A stretch of 64,000 nucleotides of DNA from Mycobacterium sp. UM_WGJ (GTDB lineage: Bacteria > Actinomycetota > Actinomycetes > Mycobacteriales > Mycobacteriaceae), in NCBI RefSeq assembly GCF_000455125.1, contig NZ_AUWR01000011.1, positions 99,087-163,086 of the forward strand, written 5' to 3'. The first letter of the stretch is position 1. Every line of letters starts with the position of its first letter. Positions 45,914 to 54,563 of this stretch are shown here, in pieces. A model generated the notes under the pieces. That model was not told where the DNA came from and made no database searches. It saw only the letters and a list, made by a program, of their open reading frames with translations. The translations under genes and the position numbers were made by a program.

Positions 45914-46894
45914 GTGGCAACACCGCCGCTGGGTACGCTCACGTGCAACATGATCGAAACGGTCGACCTGGAAGCCGCTGTGCCCGACGCCGCGCCCGGC
46001 GCCGGGATCACCATCGCGACAGGTGCTCGCTTCGACACCGCGCACGCCGAACACTGGCTGCAACACGCCACCTTCACCCTCACCGAGTCCGCGACGACGG
46101 ACCGCCGGGTGATCACCGTCGCCTCGGTGCCCGAGGCGCTGGCCGAGGTCGCCGAGCGCTGCGCGCGCTGGCCGCAAGCCGCGGCGATCTGCGACGACGT
46201 GCTTCGCGCGGTGGACCCGGGGGCGCCGGCCTGGTCCGGGGTGGTCACCGAATCGCTGGCCTACTCGGTACTGCAAGCCGGCCCGGAGTTCGCCGACTGG
46301 CTGGCGGCACGCGGCCCGACCACCGTGCCGAAGATCGCCGACCCGCTGCTGCTCGACCGAGACGGCGACACCCTGCGACTGCGCTTCAACCGGCCGCAGC
46401 GCCACAACGCCTTCGACAACGCGACGCGGGCCGTTCTGCTCGACGGACTGGCCGTGGCCGCGGCCGACCCCGCGATCGACGAAGTGGTGCTCAGCGGAGT
46501 CGGACCGTCGTTCTGCAGCGGCGGCGACCTCGCCGAGTTCGGCGGGTTCACCGATGTGCCCAGCGCCCACGTGGCCCGCACCCGGCACAGCCCGGCGCTG
46601 GCGCTGGACGCGCTGACCGCTCGGCTGGGCGCGCGTTGTCGCGCCGAGATCCACGGCCAGGTGCTGGGCAGCGGCCTGGAGATGGCCGCCTTCTGCGGCT
46701 GGGTGCGAGCACACCCGGCCACGGTGCTGGGTCTGCCCGAGCTGAGCCTCGGGCTGATCCCGGGCGCGGGCGGCACGGTCAGCGTCACCCGCCGCATCGG
46801 CCGATGGCGCACCGCTTATCTCATCCTGTCCGGCCGCACCGTCGACGCGGCGACCGCGCTGCGATGGGGCCTGGTCGACGAGATCGTGTCGTGA
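45914..46894 (+). CDS. Enoyl-CoA hydratase/isomerase family protein with extra N-terminal domain
   Basis: A 326-residue protein. The crotonase fold begins only after about residue 140: LRFNRPQRHNAFDNATRAVLLDGL, FCSGGDLAEFGGF, IHGQVLGSGLEMAAFCGWVRAH and VLGLPELSLGLIPGAGGTVSVTRRIG, with Glu in the second catalytic place and a PGAGGT loop typical of true hydratases. The first 130 residues (SVPEALAEVAERCARWPQAAAICDDVLRA...) match no domain I recognise. GTG 45914 (possible leaderless start) or ATG 45950. GTGA overlap with the next CoA transferase gene. Confidence 0.8.
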   Translation: MATPPLGTLTCNMIETVDLEAAVPDAAPGAGITIATGARFDTAHAEHWLQHATFTLTESATTDRRVITVASVPEALAEVAERCARWPQAAAICDDVLRAVDPGAPAWSGVVTESLAYSVLQAGPEFADWLAARGPTTVPKIADPLLLDRDGDTLRLRFNRPQRHNAFDNATRAVLLDGLAVAAADPAIDEVVLSGVGPSFCSGGDLAEFGGFTDVPSAHVARTRHSPALALDALTARLGARCRAEIHGQVLGSGLEMAAFCGWVRAHPATVLGLPELSLGLIPGAGGTVSVTRRIGRWRTAYLILSGRTVDAATALRWGLVDEIVS

Positions 46895-48060
46895 CTGCCG
46901 AGCAAGCCTGGGGTGCGTCCGGGCTGGCCTGGCTGACCGGTCAGCCCGACGGCCGCCCGGATTTCTCCCGGGCCGCGGTGCTGCAGCGCGCCACACACGT
47001 ACTGCGGCGCTTCAGCGCTGCGACCGGTGTGGGGGCCGATGCCGCGGAGCTATTGGCCGGGCGAGCCGGGCTGCTGGGCTGGACGCGTTCCGGGCGAGTC
47101 TCGGCCGGGGGAGCCTCGCGGTTGCTGGCCGCAGCAGACGGGAGGTGGGCGCTCACGCTCTCGCGCGCCGACGACCTCGACGCGGTGCCCGCCCTGATCG
47201 AATCCGAGTGCTCCGATCCATGGGCGGGGATCACCGGCTGGTCTTCGGCGCGGCCGGTGGCCGAGGTCGTGGCGCGGGCGCGGCTGCTGGATCTGCCCGC
47301 CGCCGCGCTGGGCGAGACCGCCCCCGGAGCGCCGGTGGTGCGCCGAGTCGGCCCGCCGGGCCCGGCCCGCGGTCTGGCCGGTGCGCTTGTCGTCGACCTG
47401 ACTTCGCTGTGGGCCGGGCCGTTGTGCGGGCGTCTGCTCGCCCAGGCTGGGGCGACGGTGATCAAGGTGGAAAGTCCGTCGCGCCCGGACGGCACCCGCG
47501 TCGGAACCAGCGCCTTCTTCGACTGGATGAACAGCGGAAAGCTTTCCTGCGCCCTGGATTTCGACCGTGATGCCCGGGATCTGGCCCAGTTGTTGGCGGC
47601 CGCCGATGTGGTGTTGGAGGGCTCGCGACCGGCCGCCCTGGCCCGCCGCGGCCTGGGCCCGCTCGACGTGGCCGGCCGGCCCGGACGGGTATGGCTGCAG
47701 ATCACCGCGCATGGTGCCGAGCGCGGCTACGTCGGGTTCGGCGACGACGCCGCGGTCGCCGGCGGCCTGGTGGGTTGCGACGCCGATGGCGGCCCGGTGT
47801 TCTGCGGAGACGCCATCGCCGACCCGTTGACCGGGATCGAAGCTGCTGCGGCGGTAGCTGATTCGTTGGCGCGCGGCGGCGGCGAGGTGATCACGGTGGC
47901 GCTGGCCGCCGTCGCCGCCAACTACGCCGCCTCGCCGAAACACGCTCCGGCTGGTGAGGTTTCGGCCCTACCGCCGCCCTGTCCCCGCATCGAGGGCGCC
48001 GGGCCGGCGCTGGGTGCCGACAACGCCCGCATCCGCGATCTCATGGCGGCGCGGTGCTGA
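46891..48060 (+). CDS. CaiB/BaiF-type CoA transferase with rearranged domain order
   Basis: A 389-residue protein. The class III N-terminal signature appears only at about residue 160: GLAGALVVDLTSLWAGPLCGRLLAQAGATVIKVESPSRPDGTR, followed by FDWMNSGKLSCALDF and the likely catalytic Asp in GDAIADPLTGIEAAAAVADSLA. The preceding 150 residues include ITGWSSARPVAEVVARARLLDLPAAALGET, which resembles the small-domain segment that normally comes after the Rossmann part. The order therefore looks circularly permuted. GTG overlaps the hydratase stop (GTGA). It may be an active CoA transferase for this short operon. Confidence 0.75.
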   Translation: MTAEQAWGASGLAWLTGQPDGRPDFSRAAVLQRATHVLRRFSAATGVGADAAELLAGRAGLLGWTRSGRVSAGGASRLLAAADGRWALTLSRADDLDAVPALIESECSDPWAGITGWSSARPVAEVVARARLLDLPAAALGETAPGAPVVRRVGPPGPARGLAGALVVDLTSLWAGPLCGRLLAQAGATVIKVESPSRPDGTRVGTSAFFDWMNSGKLSCALDFDRDARDLAQLLAAADVVLEGSRPAALARRGLGPLDVAGRPGRVWLQITAHGAERGYVGFGDDAAVAGGLVGCDADGGPVFCGDAIADPLTGIEAAAAVADSLARGGGEVITVALAAVAANYAASPKHAPAGEVSALPPPCPRIEGAGPALGADNARIRDLMAARC

Positions 48061-49385
48061 TCCAGCGAGCGGTACTGCTCGACGGGTCGCGGGTCGACAT
48101 CCGGCTCGGCGACACCATCGAGGAAATCGCACCGGCATTGACGGCACGCCGCGGCGAAGACGTCCTCGACGTAGGCGATGCGACCGTGATTCCCGGACTG
48201 CACGACCATCACGTGCACCTGCGGTCAGCGGCCGCGGCGCTCGATTCGGTGTGCCTGGGCCCGCCGTACGTACGTACCCTCGATGACCTGGCCGCTGCAC
48301 TGCGGGGCGCCACCCCCGACTCCGATGGCTGGGTGCGGGGCTACGGCTACCACGAATCCGTCGCCGGCGAACTCACCGCCGCACTGCTGGACCGCTTCGC
48401 ACCGCAGTTACCGGTGCGGGTGGCGCACCGCAGCGGCGCGCTGTGGGTGCTCAACTCGGCCGGCCTGGCCCGCACCGGGATGGCCGACCGGCCTGACGGG
48501 CGACTGCTGCGCGCCCACGGCGATCCCGCGCCCCGGCTCCCACGCCGCGAACCCTCGCTGGCCCGGTTGAGCCGGCAGCTGGCGGCCCGCGGCGTCACCG
48601 GAATCACCGACGCCACCCCAGGCCATGGCGACGCCGACATCGCCGCGTTCGCCGGCGCGCGCGGCGGCGGCGAACTGCTGCAGCGGCTGCACTGCATGGC
48701 GCCGGCCGGGGCCGCCGCTGCCTCCGGGATCACCCTCGGGCCGGCCAAGATCATCCTCGACGACGCAACCCTGGATCTGGATGCGCTGTTAAACACGGTG
48801 TCCGACAACCACGCTCGCGACCACGGCGTGGCACTGCACTGCGTCACCGACGCCCAGCTTACCGTCGCCATCGCCGCATGGCAGGCCGCCGGAGCGCACC
48901 CCGACGACCGCATCGAACACGCGGCGGTGATACCCGAGGACCGGCTGGTCGACCTCGCCGCACTCGGGATCACCGTCGTCACCCAGCCCAACTTCGTCGC
49001 CGAGCGCGGCGACGACTACCTCGCCACCATCGAACCCGAGTGCCAGCACGAACTGTGGCGGGTTGCCTCATTGCAGCGCAACGCCATTCCGGTGGCACTG
49101 TCCACCGACACGCCCTTCGGCGACGGCGACCCCTGGGCGGCCATGCGCGCCGCCGTCCACCGCGCCACCCCCAGCGGTGCCGTGCTGGGGGCGGGGGAGC
49201 GGATCTCGGCTCGTACCGCCCTACAGGGGTTCACCGGCCATGCCGAGCGGCCAGCGACACCGCGGCGCATCGCCGTCGGTGAGCCCGGCGACCTGTGCGT
49301 GCTCAGCGGTGATCCGCTTGCGCTCGACGCCGGCCTGGTGACGTCCACGATCGTCGCCGGTGCTGTGGTCCACGGCGGTCGGTAG
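48054..49385 (+). CDS. Amidohydrolase family protein (YtcJ/family 3-like)
   Basis: A 443-residue metal-dependent hydrolase. Metal ligands are visible in [12 protein letters not shown] (near residue 47-58), [23 protein letters not shown] and [12 protein letters not shown], in the order of the amidohydrolase superfamily (HxH...H...H...D). The composite beta-sandwich parts flank the barrel ([14 protein letters not shown] at the start, [17 protein letters not shown] at the end). GTG start overlaps the CoA transferase by 7 bases, so it is in the same operon. It probably opens a cyclic amide, ester or lactone; the substrate is not deducible. Confidence 0.85.
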   Translation: MLIQRAVLLDGSRVDIRLGDTIEEIAPALTARRGEDVLDVGDATVIPGLHDHHVHLRSAAAALDSVCLGPPYVRTLDDLAAALRGATPDSDGWVRGYGYHESVAGELTAALLDRFAPQLPVRVAHRSGALWVLNSAGLARTGMADRPDGRLLRAHGDPAPRLPRREPSLARLSRQLAARGVTGITDATPGHGDADIAAFAGARGGGELLQRLHCMAPAGAAAASGITLGPAKIILDDATLDLDALLNTVSDNHARDHGVALHCVTDAQLTVAIAAWQAAGAHPDDRIEHAAVIPEDRLVDLAALGITVVTQPNFVAERGDDYLATIEPECQHELWRVASLQRNAIPVALSTDTPFGDGDPWAAMRAAVHRATPSGAVLGAGERISARTALQGFTGHAERPATPRRIAVGEPGDLCVLSGDPLALDAGLVTSTIVAGAVVHGGR

Positions 49386-49423
49386 CCTGGCTAGATAGTT
49401 TGAGATTTTCGAGAGAGGCATCG

Positions 49424-50338
49424 ATGACGCGCACGGACAGTGACAGCTGGGACTTGGCCACCAGTGTGGGAGCGACCGCGACCATGGTGGCGGCGCAGCG
49501 CGCGCTGGCCACCTCCGGTCCGGACAAACTGATCAACGACCCCTGGGCGGCACCGCTGGTGCGTGCGGTGGGCATCGACTTCTTCACCCGGATGGTCGAT
49601 GGCGACATCCCGGTCGTCGAAGGCGGCGAGTTCGACCCGATCCGGATGGGCCACGGCATGGGCGTGCGGACCCGATTCTTCGACGAGCACTTCCTGTCGG
49701 CGACCCGCAGCGGCATCCGCCAGGCGGTCATCCTCGCCTCCGGCCTGGATTCCCGCGCCTATCGGCTGGACTGGCCGGCGGACACCGTGGTCTACGAGGT
49801 CGACCTGCCGGAGGTCATCGAGTTCAAGACCACCACGCTTCGCGACTTGGACGCCGAGCCGACCGCCGAGCGTCGCGCCGTGGCCATCGACCTGCGTGAC
49901 GACTGGCCGAGTGCCCTGCGGGCCGCCGGCTTCGACCCGCAGGCTCCCACGGTGTGGAGCGCCGAGGGTCTGCTGATCTACCTGCAGCCCGACGCCCAGG
50001 ACGCCCTGTTCGACACGATCAAGTCGCTGAGCGCTCCGGGCAGCCGGGTGGCCTGTGAGTTCATCAGCGACACGTCGGTGTTCGCCGGCCCGGCGTGGCG
50101 TGAACACCGGGAGAAGATGTCGGCGCTGGGGTTCGAAGTGGAGATCGGCGCCCTGATTTACCACGGCGAACGCAACCACATCATCGAGTACCTGACCGGC
50201 GCGGGCTGGACGGTGACGGGCCGCCAGGTCCGCGACCTCTACGCCGAGTGCGGCCTGGAGTACGGCGACGACGAACTGGCGATCGCGTTCGACGACATGA
50301 CTTACTTGAGCGCCGTTCTGGCTGGTCCCGAGGTATGA
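49424..50338 (+). CDS. Class I SAM-dependent methyltransferase, TIGR00027/LCMT-like
   Basis: A 304-residue methyltransferase of the mycobacterial TIGR00027 (leucine carboxyl methyltransferase-like) family. Visible signatures are [75 protein letters not shown] (SAM site), [13 protein letters not shown] and [23 protein letters not shown]. The ATG at 49424 is preceded by GAGAGAGG. Mycobacteria carry many paralogues; a few methylate lipids or hydroxy acids, most are uncharacterised. It stands alone between the amidohydrolase and the tRNA-Lys gene. Confidence 0.9.
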   Translation: MTRTDSDSWDLATSVGATATMVAAQRALATSGPDKLINDPWAAPLVRAVGIDFFTRMVDGDIPVVEGGEFDPIRMGHGMGVRTRFFDEHFLSATRSGIRQAVILASGLDSRAYRLDWPADTVVYEVDLPEVIEFKTTTLRDLDAEPTAERRAVAIDLRDDWPSALRAAGFDPQAPTVWSAEGLLIYLQPDAQDALFDTIKSLSAPGSRVACEFISDTSVFAGPAWREHREKMSALGFEVEIGALIYHGERNHIIEYLTGAGWTVTGRQVRDLYAECGLEYGDDELAIAFDDMTYLSAVLAGPEV

Positions 50339-50387
50339 AACGGGTCACAGCGCTGCGTTCGCCGATGTCGGCGGTTGGACGGTGGTG

Positions 50388-50463
50388 TGGTGCCCCCAGC
50401 AGGGCTCGAACCTGCGACCTGCGGATTAAAAGTCCGTAGCTCTACCAACTGAGCTATAGGGGC
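50388..50463 (-). tRNA. tRNA-Lys (anticodon TTT)
   Basis: The minus strand reads GCCCCTATAGCTCAGTTGG at the 5' end, with an anticodon loop CTTTTAA, the T arm GGTTCGAGCC and an acceptor that pairs GCCCCTA with TGGGGGC. CCA is encoded at 50388-50390. All four arms fold. Confidence 0.95.
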
Positions 50464-50514
50464 CGTGCTGGAACAGAATACTGCCTGCCCGATCGTGGTC
50501 GATGGGGACCGGGT

Positions 50515-50570
50515 TTGAGGATTCGGGCTCCTGTGCCCTAAGCTAGCCAAGCTCCCAACGTGAAACGTTG
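50515..50570 (+). promoter_or_regulatory. Probable promoter of tRNA-Glu/Asp/Phe with CAACGT-N3-ACGTTG repeat
   Basis: TTGAGG (50515-50520), an 18-base spacer and TAAGCT (50539-50544) fit a sigma-A promoter for the three plus-strand tRNAs. A perfect inverted repeat CAACGTGAAACGTTG lies at 50556-50570, in the leader. Confidence 0.45.
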
Positions 50571-50597
50571 TGAGTGCCTCGGAGAGATTCGGTTCTG

Positions 50598-50670
50598 GCC
50601 CCCATCGTCTAGTGGCCTAGGACGCCGCCCTTTCACGGCGGTAGCACGGGTTCGAATCCCGTTGGGGGTA
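50598..50670 (+). tRNA. tRNA-Glu (anticodon TTC)
   Basis: Begins GCCCCCATCGTCTAGTGGCC, with the anticodon stem-loop CCGCCCTTTCACGGCGG (TTC) and T arm GGGTTCGAATCCC. Acceptor pairs include a G1-U72 wobble. CCA is not encoded. Confidence 0.95.
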
Positions 50671-50703
50671 CTCGCGTCGTAGTAATAACGGAGCGAACAG
50701 CAA

Positions 50704-50777
50704 GGCCCTGTGGCGCAGTTGGTTAGCGCGCCGCCCTGTCACGGCGGAGGTCGCGGGTTCAAGTCCCGTCAGGGTCG
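50704..50777 (+). tRNA. tRNA-Asp (anticodon GTC)
   Basis: Begins GGCCCTGTGGCGCAGTTGG; anticodon stem-loop CCGCCCTGTCACGGCGG (GTC); T arm GGGTTCAAGTCCC; discriminator G. CCA is not encoded. Confidence 0.95.
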
Positions 50778-50808
50778 CTTTTACGCGGCGAGGCACCTGG
50801 TGCCTTCC

Positions 50809-50885
50809 GGCCAGGTAGCTCAGTTGGTACGAGCGTCCGCCTGAAAAGCGGAAGGTCGCCGGTTCGATCCCGGCCCTGGCCACCA
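50809..50885 (+). tRNA. tRNA-Phe (anticodon GAA), likely attachment site
   Basis: Begins GGCCAGGTAGCTCAGTTGG; anticodon stem-loop CCGCCTGAAAAGCGG (GAA); T arm CGGTTCGATCCCG; acceptor GGCCAGG with CCTGGCC; discriminator A; CCA encoded (50883-50885). An integrase gene ends 23 bases downstream, the usual arrangement when an element has inserted at a tRNA 3' end. The T arm and 3' acceptor (about 50860-50885) would be the att core, still a complete tRNA. Confidence 0.95.
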
Positions 50886-50908
50886 CGTTCTACCTGCATA
50901 GACACGGG

Positions 50909-52078
50909 TTATGCACTCGGTTGTCGGTTTGATTCGTCCGGTTCTTGTCCGGTCTTCGGTGTGTGAATCTCAGTTGCGTGAAGCTGATCGAGGTTCGTTG
51001 CCACCTGATCCAGCTCGTCGGAGTAGAGGTCGCTATAGATGTTCGCGGTGACGGTCGGTGTCGAGTGGCCCATGGTCTTCTGCACGTATCGCAGGTCGGC
51101 ACCTGATTTTCGGGCCAGGCTCGCGTAGGTGTGGCGTAGATCATGAATGGTCAGCGGGGCCAGATCCGTCTTCTTGAGGGCCTTATTCCAGTGGGTGTGT
51201 CGACGCCAGTTGTTGGATCGCAGCATTTTTCCGTTGGGTGACGTGATGGCGGGCTCGTCAGGAGGCCGCCTGCCGACCCGCGCCTTGAGGATGTCGACGA
51301 CGACTTGCGGCAGCGGGATGGTGCGGATGCCAGCGCGGGTCTTCGGAGGGCCCACGACGATATGGCCCTCGACTTCTGGTGCCGCCCGTCGGACATAGAG
51401 ACGGCGGGCGATGAGGTCGACGTCTTTGACGCGGAGGCCGACAAGTTCGGACCACCGCAGACCCGTGTAAGCGAGGATGGTCACGACGTCGCCCTGGTCG
51501 CCGCACGCGGTGGCGAGCGTCTGGACCTCCTGAGCGGTCAGGTAACGGTGACGCTCCCGCTCGGGAATGCGACCCGCTGAGACACCCAGGGCAGGATTCC
51601 GGTGGATCCGGCCATCCTGGTGTGCCACTTCGAGAATCGAACGCAGCAGTCGCAACGTGGACACCTTCGCCCACGGCCCGACCGTCAATCCGTCAACGAA
51701 CGCCTGGACGTCGGTGCGGGTGATCTCGTCGACCGGGACGTGCCCGAACCGCGGGGCGATGCGCAGTTCCCAGTGCTGGGTGTAACCGCTCCAGGTCTTC
51801 GGCGACACTGCCGGTTTCTTGGAGCCGGAGAACTGGGTCCAGATCCGGTTGAGCGGTGTGCGGCCGAGGCGCGGATCGAATCGGCGGGCGCCGAGTGCGG
51901 CCTCGTTGTCGCGTTCGGATTTGAACGCCTTCGCCTCGCGCAGCGTGGGGAATGTCGCCGACGTTTCCACCCAGCCTGACGGTACGTCGGGGTCGCGGAT
52001 CAAGTAGCGGACTTGGTAGCGAGGCTCCCCGGCGGCATTGAGTCGCTTTCGGATGCCGCGCGGGGTGTTGCCGGCCAT
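50909..52078 (-). CDS. Tyrosine-type site-specific integrase
   Basis: A 389-residue phage/ICE-type integrase. The N-terminal half holds an AP2-like arm-binding region (YQVRYLIRDPDVPSGWVETSATF) and a SAM-like core-binding domain (TQFSGSKKPAVSPKTWSGYTQHWELRIAPRFG). Catalytic residues are complete: Arg208 in TGLRWSEL, Lys246 in PKTRAG, His312 and Arg315 in HDLRHTYAS, His338 in GHSTPTVT and Tyr348 in ANIYSDL. It points toward tRNA-Phe and should recombine the element at its 3' end. It overlaps the HTH gene upstream (TAATG), so integrase and excisionase are co-expressed. Confidence 0.95.
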   Translation of the reverse strand: MAGNTPRGIRKRLNAAGEPRYQVRYLIRDPDVPSGWVETSATFPTLREAKAFKSERDNEAALGARRFDPRLGRTPLNRIWTQFSGSKKPAVSPKTWSGYTQHWELRIAPRFGHVPVDEITRTDVQAFVDGLTVGPWAKVSTLRLLRSILEVAHQDGRIHRNPALGVSAGRIPERERHRYLTAQEVQTLATACGDQGDVVTILAYTGLRWSELVGLRVKDVDLIARRLYVRRAAPEVEGHIVVGPPKTRAGIRTIPLPQVVVDILKARVGRRPPDEPAITSPNGKMLRSNNWRRHTHWNKALKKTDLAPLTIHDLRHTYASLARKSGADLRYVQKTMGHSTPTVTANIYSDLYSDELDQVATNLDQLHATEIHTPKTGQEPDESNRQPSA

Positions 52079-52317
52079 TACCGACGCACCTGCTTCAGCC
52101 AGGACCGGACTTCGGCGCAGTCCCAGCGGCGCACCCGCTCAGACAGCGTGTAGCAGGGTGGACCGATCTGCTCGCCGGTCGTTTCGCGGATCGCCGCCCA
52201 GCGGTTGAGGGTCGCAGCGGATACGCCGAGGAGTGCCGATACTTGCTCGGCGGTGAGTAACTCGGGGAACGTGCCGGCGGTGACGAGGGTATCCCGCAGG
52301 CCATGAGTCATCGTCAT
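52078..52317 (-). CDS. Excisionase-like helix-turn-helix protein
   Basis: A 79-residue protein with a MerR/AlpA-type winged helix: LLTAEQVSALLGVSAATLNRWAAIRE...GPPCYTLSERVRRWDCAEVRSWL. Such small HTH proteins next to tyrosine integrases act as recombination directionality factors (Xis). Its stop overlaps the integrase ATG. The size and place agree with Xis of pSAM2-type elements. Confidence 0.8.
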   Translation of the reverse strand: MTMTHGLRDTLVTAGTFPELLTAEQVSALLGVSAATLNRWAAIRETTGEQIGPPCYTLSERVRRWDCAEVRSWLKQVRR

Positions 52318-52320
52318 CTC

Positions 52321-52647
52321 TCACCTCGTGGCCTGGCATCGAATTGCGGCGAACCAGCAGCGGGTAGACGGCAGCCCGGCTGCGAGATCGTCCTCGCCGC
52401 GTGCGATTCCCCACAGGGTGAATGCCCAGGTGGAAAGGGCGGAGTCCGTCGTCTCACCGCAGCGTTGCAGTTCGGCCTGGTCATCTAGGACCAGCGCGAC
52501 GCCGAGGATTTCGCCGCTGGACCAGCGATGGCGGTACTGGTCCCATCCGTATCGGCGGACCAGAGCGGCGCGCTGTCGAAGATCGTCGGCGCGGCGGGCC
52601 AACCGTTCCCGGTTGGGTGGTTCGATGAGGGGCAGGCTGTCGATCAT
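52321..52647 (-). CDS. Hypothetical protein of actinobacterial integrative elements
   Basis: A 108-residue protein with a charged N-terminal helix (NRERLARRADDLRQRAALVRRYGWDQYRHRWSSGEILGVALVLDDQAELQRCGE). No membrane segment. I do not recognise a named domain. It is locked between the TraB-like gene (ATGA overlap) and the excisionase gene (3-base gap), the place where pSAM2-type elements carry their replication initiator, but it is too small and lacks primase or Rep motifs. Confidence 0.65.
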   Translation of the reverse strand: MIDSLPLIEPPNRERLARRADDLRQRAALVRRYGWDQYRHRWSSGEILGVALVLDDQAELQRCGETTDSALSTWAFTLWGIARGEDDLAAGLPSTRCWFAAIRCQATR

Positions 52648-53960
52648 TGCGCTGCCTTTCGCCCCGAAGTACGGCCGTATTGCTTTGCAATGGCGCGGAT
52701 TTGATCGTCGGTCCAGAAGTCCGATCGCACCTTGGTTACCTGGCCGTCCTCGGCGACTACGTAGCCGGTGCCCGGTGCATCGGGGCTGATCCGATGTGCA
52801 GGTGCGGCGTCGGCCGTCCCGTCGCCGAGGACCATCGCGACCTCGTCGCGGGACCGCAGCCGCAGTGCGATGGTTTGGGTAAAGAGGCCGCGCATCGGCA
52901 GGATTTCCTTGCGTGGGTCTTGCAGGAACGCGCCCACCACGATCCCCAGGGCGCGGCCCTTGGTCAGAATCCGCGACAGCGAGGCTGAGGCTTCTTTACG
53001 GAGAGCAGGGTCGCTCATGTACGCGGTGACGCCGGCCAGCTCGTCGATCAGCAACACCGTCAGCGGAGCCGATGCAGTCGGCGTATGGTCGCGTACGCGG
53101 CCCGCCATCGCGGTACCGCGTTTATTCATCAACTGTTCCAGCGCGGCAAGGGTTTTCACGGCATCGGATTCGGTGGTGGCGATCTTGGTGAACAACGCCG
53201 AGCCAACCGACAACTCGATGCCGTATTTGAGATCGATTCCCACCAGTCGGACCACGCCGGCGGCCACCGCGGGGCCAAGTCCGCCGGCGATACCCCAGAA
53301 GATGGAACCTTTGCCTGCGCCGGAGCAACCCACGGTCAGGGTGTGCCGGCCGCTCAGTGGAAGAGTCCAGGCGGAGCCGTTCTCGCAGCGCCCCAGCCTG
53401 ACTCGTGCTGTGGTGACCGTCGTCGTCGGCGCCGCGGTGCCGACTGTGGAGAGCTGCTCGCGCATGACCAAGTCGATCCGAATGGTGCCGGGCGAGACCA
53501 CAACCGAACGTGCCGAGTGGGCACGCGCGGCGTCACGAATCGCCGGAACCGCTCTCTCCAGGTCGTCGACGGTTTGTCCCATCCTGGCCCGCACCGTCAG
53601 ACACAGGCTGGTGGGGGTCACCTCCGTTCCCACCAGTCGCGGATGAAACCAGCGGATTGAGGTCACGTGGCGTCCTTCGCGATCGCGACGAGTGACCTGT
53701 TCGGAGGCTGACAAGCCGCAACGCTTGCAGAGGCGCTGCCACGACATGTGTGCCCAAAGCCGCCAGCGAATGAGGCGGGCAGGTCCCGCGAACTGTTCTT
53801 CGTAGGATTCCGCTGAGCTCAACCGCCAGTAGATCAAGGCGGAGCCGGCGATCACCACGATGACCGCGACCCACATGACGAGATTCGTCACCAGGTGCAA
53901 GAGATGGTCGAGTCGCAGCGGTGTGTCTGGATCGACGGGTGCGAGCGGGTCGGGATTCAT
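52644..53960 (-). CDS. FtsK/SpoIIIE-type DNA translocase, TraB-like
   Basis: A 438-residue motor protein. A transmembrane segment lies at about residues 25-47 (NLVMWVAVIVVIAGSALIYWRL). Walker A is GCSGAGKGS (211-219), LVGIDLKYGIELSVG follows, and Walker B is LTVLLIDELAG near 300. In actinomycete integrative elements one such protein (TraB, TraSA) is enough to pump double-stranded DNA between mycelia or cells. It overlaps both neighbours (ATGA), so it is part of the int-xis operon. It is shorter than many TraB proteins but has all ATPase motifs. Confidence 0.85.
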   Translation of the reverse strand: MNPDPLAPVDPDTPLRLDHLLHLVTNLVMWVAVIVVIAGSALIYWRLSSAESYEEQFAGPARLIRWRLWAHMSWQRLCKRCGLSASEQVTRRDREGRHVTSIRWFHPRLVGTEVTPTSLCLTVRARMGQTVDDLERAVPAIRDAARAHSARSVVVSPGTIRIDLVMREQLSTVGTAAPTTTVTTARVRLGRCENGSAWTLPLSGRHTLTVGCSGAGKGSIFWGIAGGLGPAVAAGVVRLVGIDLKYGIELSVGSALFTKIATTESDAVKTLAALEQLMNKRGTAMAGRVRDHTPTASAPLTVLLIDELAGVTAYMSDPALRKEASASLSRILTKGRALGIVVGAFLQDPRKEILPMRGLFTQTIALRLRSRDEVAMVLGDGTADAAPAHRISPDAPGTGYVVAEDGQVTKVRSDFWTDDQIRAIAKQYGRTSGRKAAQ

Positions 53961-54379
53961 GCTGACGCCTTAGCCGTGTTGGCCGCAGCGGAGGTCTTGG
54001 CCGGCGCTGTCATTCCCGAAGCTCGGAAGGACCAAGTGATCCGCGAGAAATCGCCTGACCGCTCGATGTACGGCAGAGCCATCAAACCTTCGAACACCAC
54101 AGGGGTAAACGGCGTTCCGCTGGTGTTGGCCGGCGCAGTGGGCTGCGTTGGGGCGGCGAATTTCACGGTCACGGTTCGGCTGCGCTTCGGTGCCGCGGGA
54201 TCGCCGTCGAGCACTTCGACCTGCCACATCGGCAAACCGGTATCGCGGTCGGTCGCCTGGACGCGGTTGTCACCGGAGGACTTGTCGAAATCGATCATCG
54301 GCGTCACCTCGGACACCAGGTACGCGCCGAGTGAAAACACCTGGTCGTGGCTGATCTGGAGCCATTTGGGGATGGACAT
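53957..54379 (-). CDS. Pra-like protein (replication/integration/excision activator family)
   Basis: A 140-residue protein. The pattern SIPKWLQISHDQVFSLGAYLVSEVTPMIDF...RVQATDRDTGLPMWQVEVLDGDP...SRTVTVKFAAP...PVVFEGLMALPYI is that of the family annotated as plasmid replication, integration and excision activator, known from pSAM2 (Pra). The ATG at 54379 has AAGGAA 7 bases upstream and is preferred to the ATG at 54418. First gene of the minus-strand operon; its promoter region faces the GntR gene. Confidence 0.75.
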   Translation of the reverse strand: MSIPKWLQISHDQVFSLGAYLVSEVTPMIDFDKSSGDNRVQATDRDTGLPMWQVEVLDGDPAAPKRSRTVTVKFAAPTQPTAPANTSGTPFTPVVFEGLMALPYIERSGDFSRITWSFRASGMTAPAKTSAAANTAKASA

Positions 54380-54435
54380 CTTCTGTTCCTTCCAGTTGTG
54401 TGGTTTGGCCGCACCCATGGTGCGCGCTCAGTGTA

Positions 54436-54477
54436 TAGCCAAAGGTTAGCCAATGGCAAGGCATAGGTCAGGCCTTG
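54436..54477. promoter_or_regulatory. Repeats in the divergent Pra/GntR promoter region
   Basis: TAGCCA occurs at 54436-54441 and 54447-54452, 11 bases apart (one helical turn), followed by the perfect inverted repeat CAAGGC-N9-GCCTTG at 54457-54477. They lie between the minus-strand conjugation operon and the GntR gene, a natural place for KorSA-type operators. Confidence 0.5.
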
Positions 54478-54563
54478 GTCGGTAGGAGCTCGAAACATGT
54501 AGCGCGGGTTTCGCGGCTTGTGTAGAGCCTGGTGATCGATCTCGAATGATCGGTGGGCGTAAC

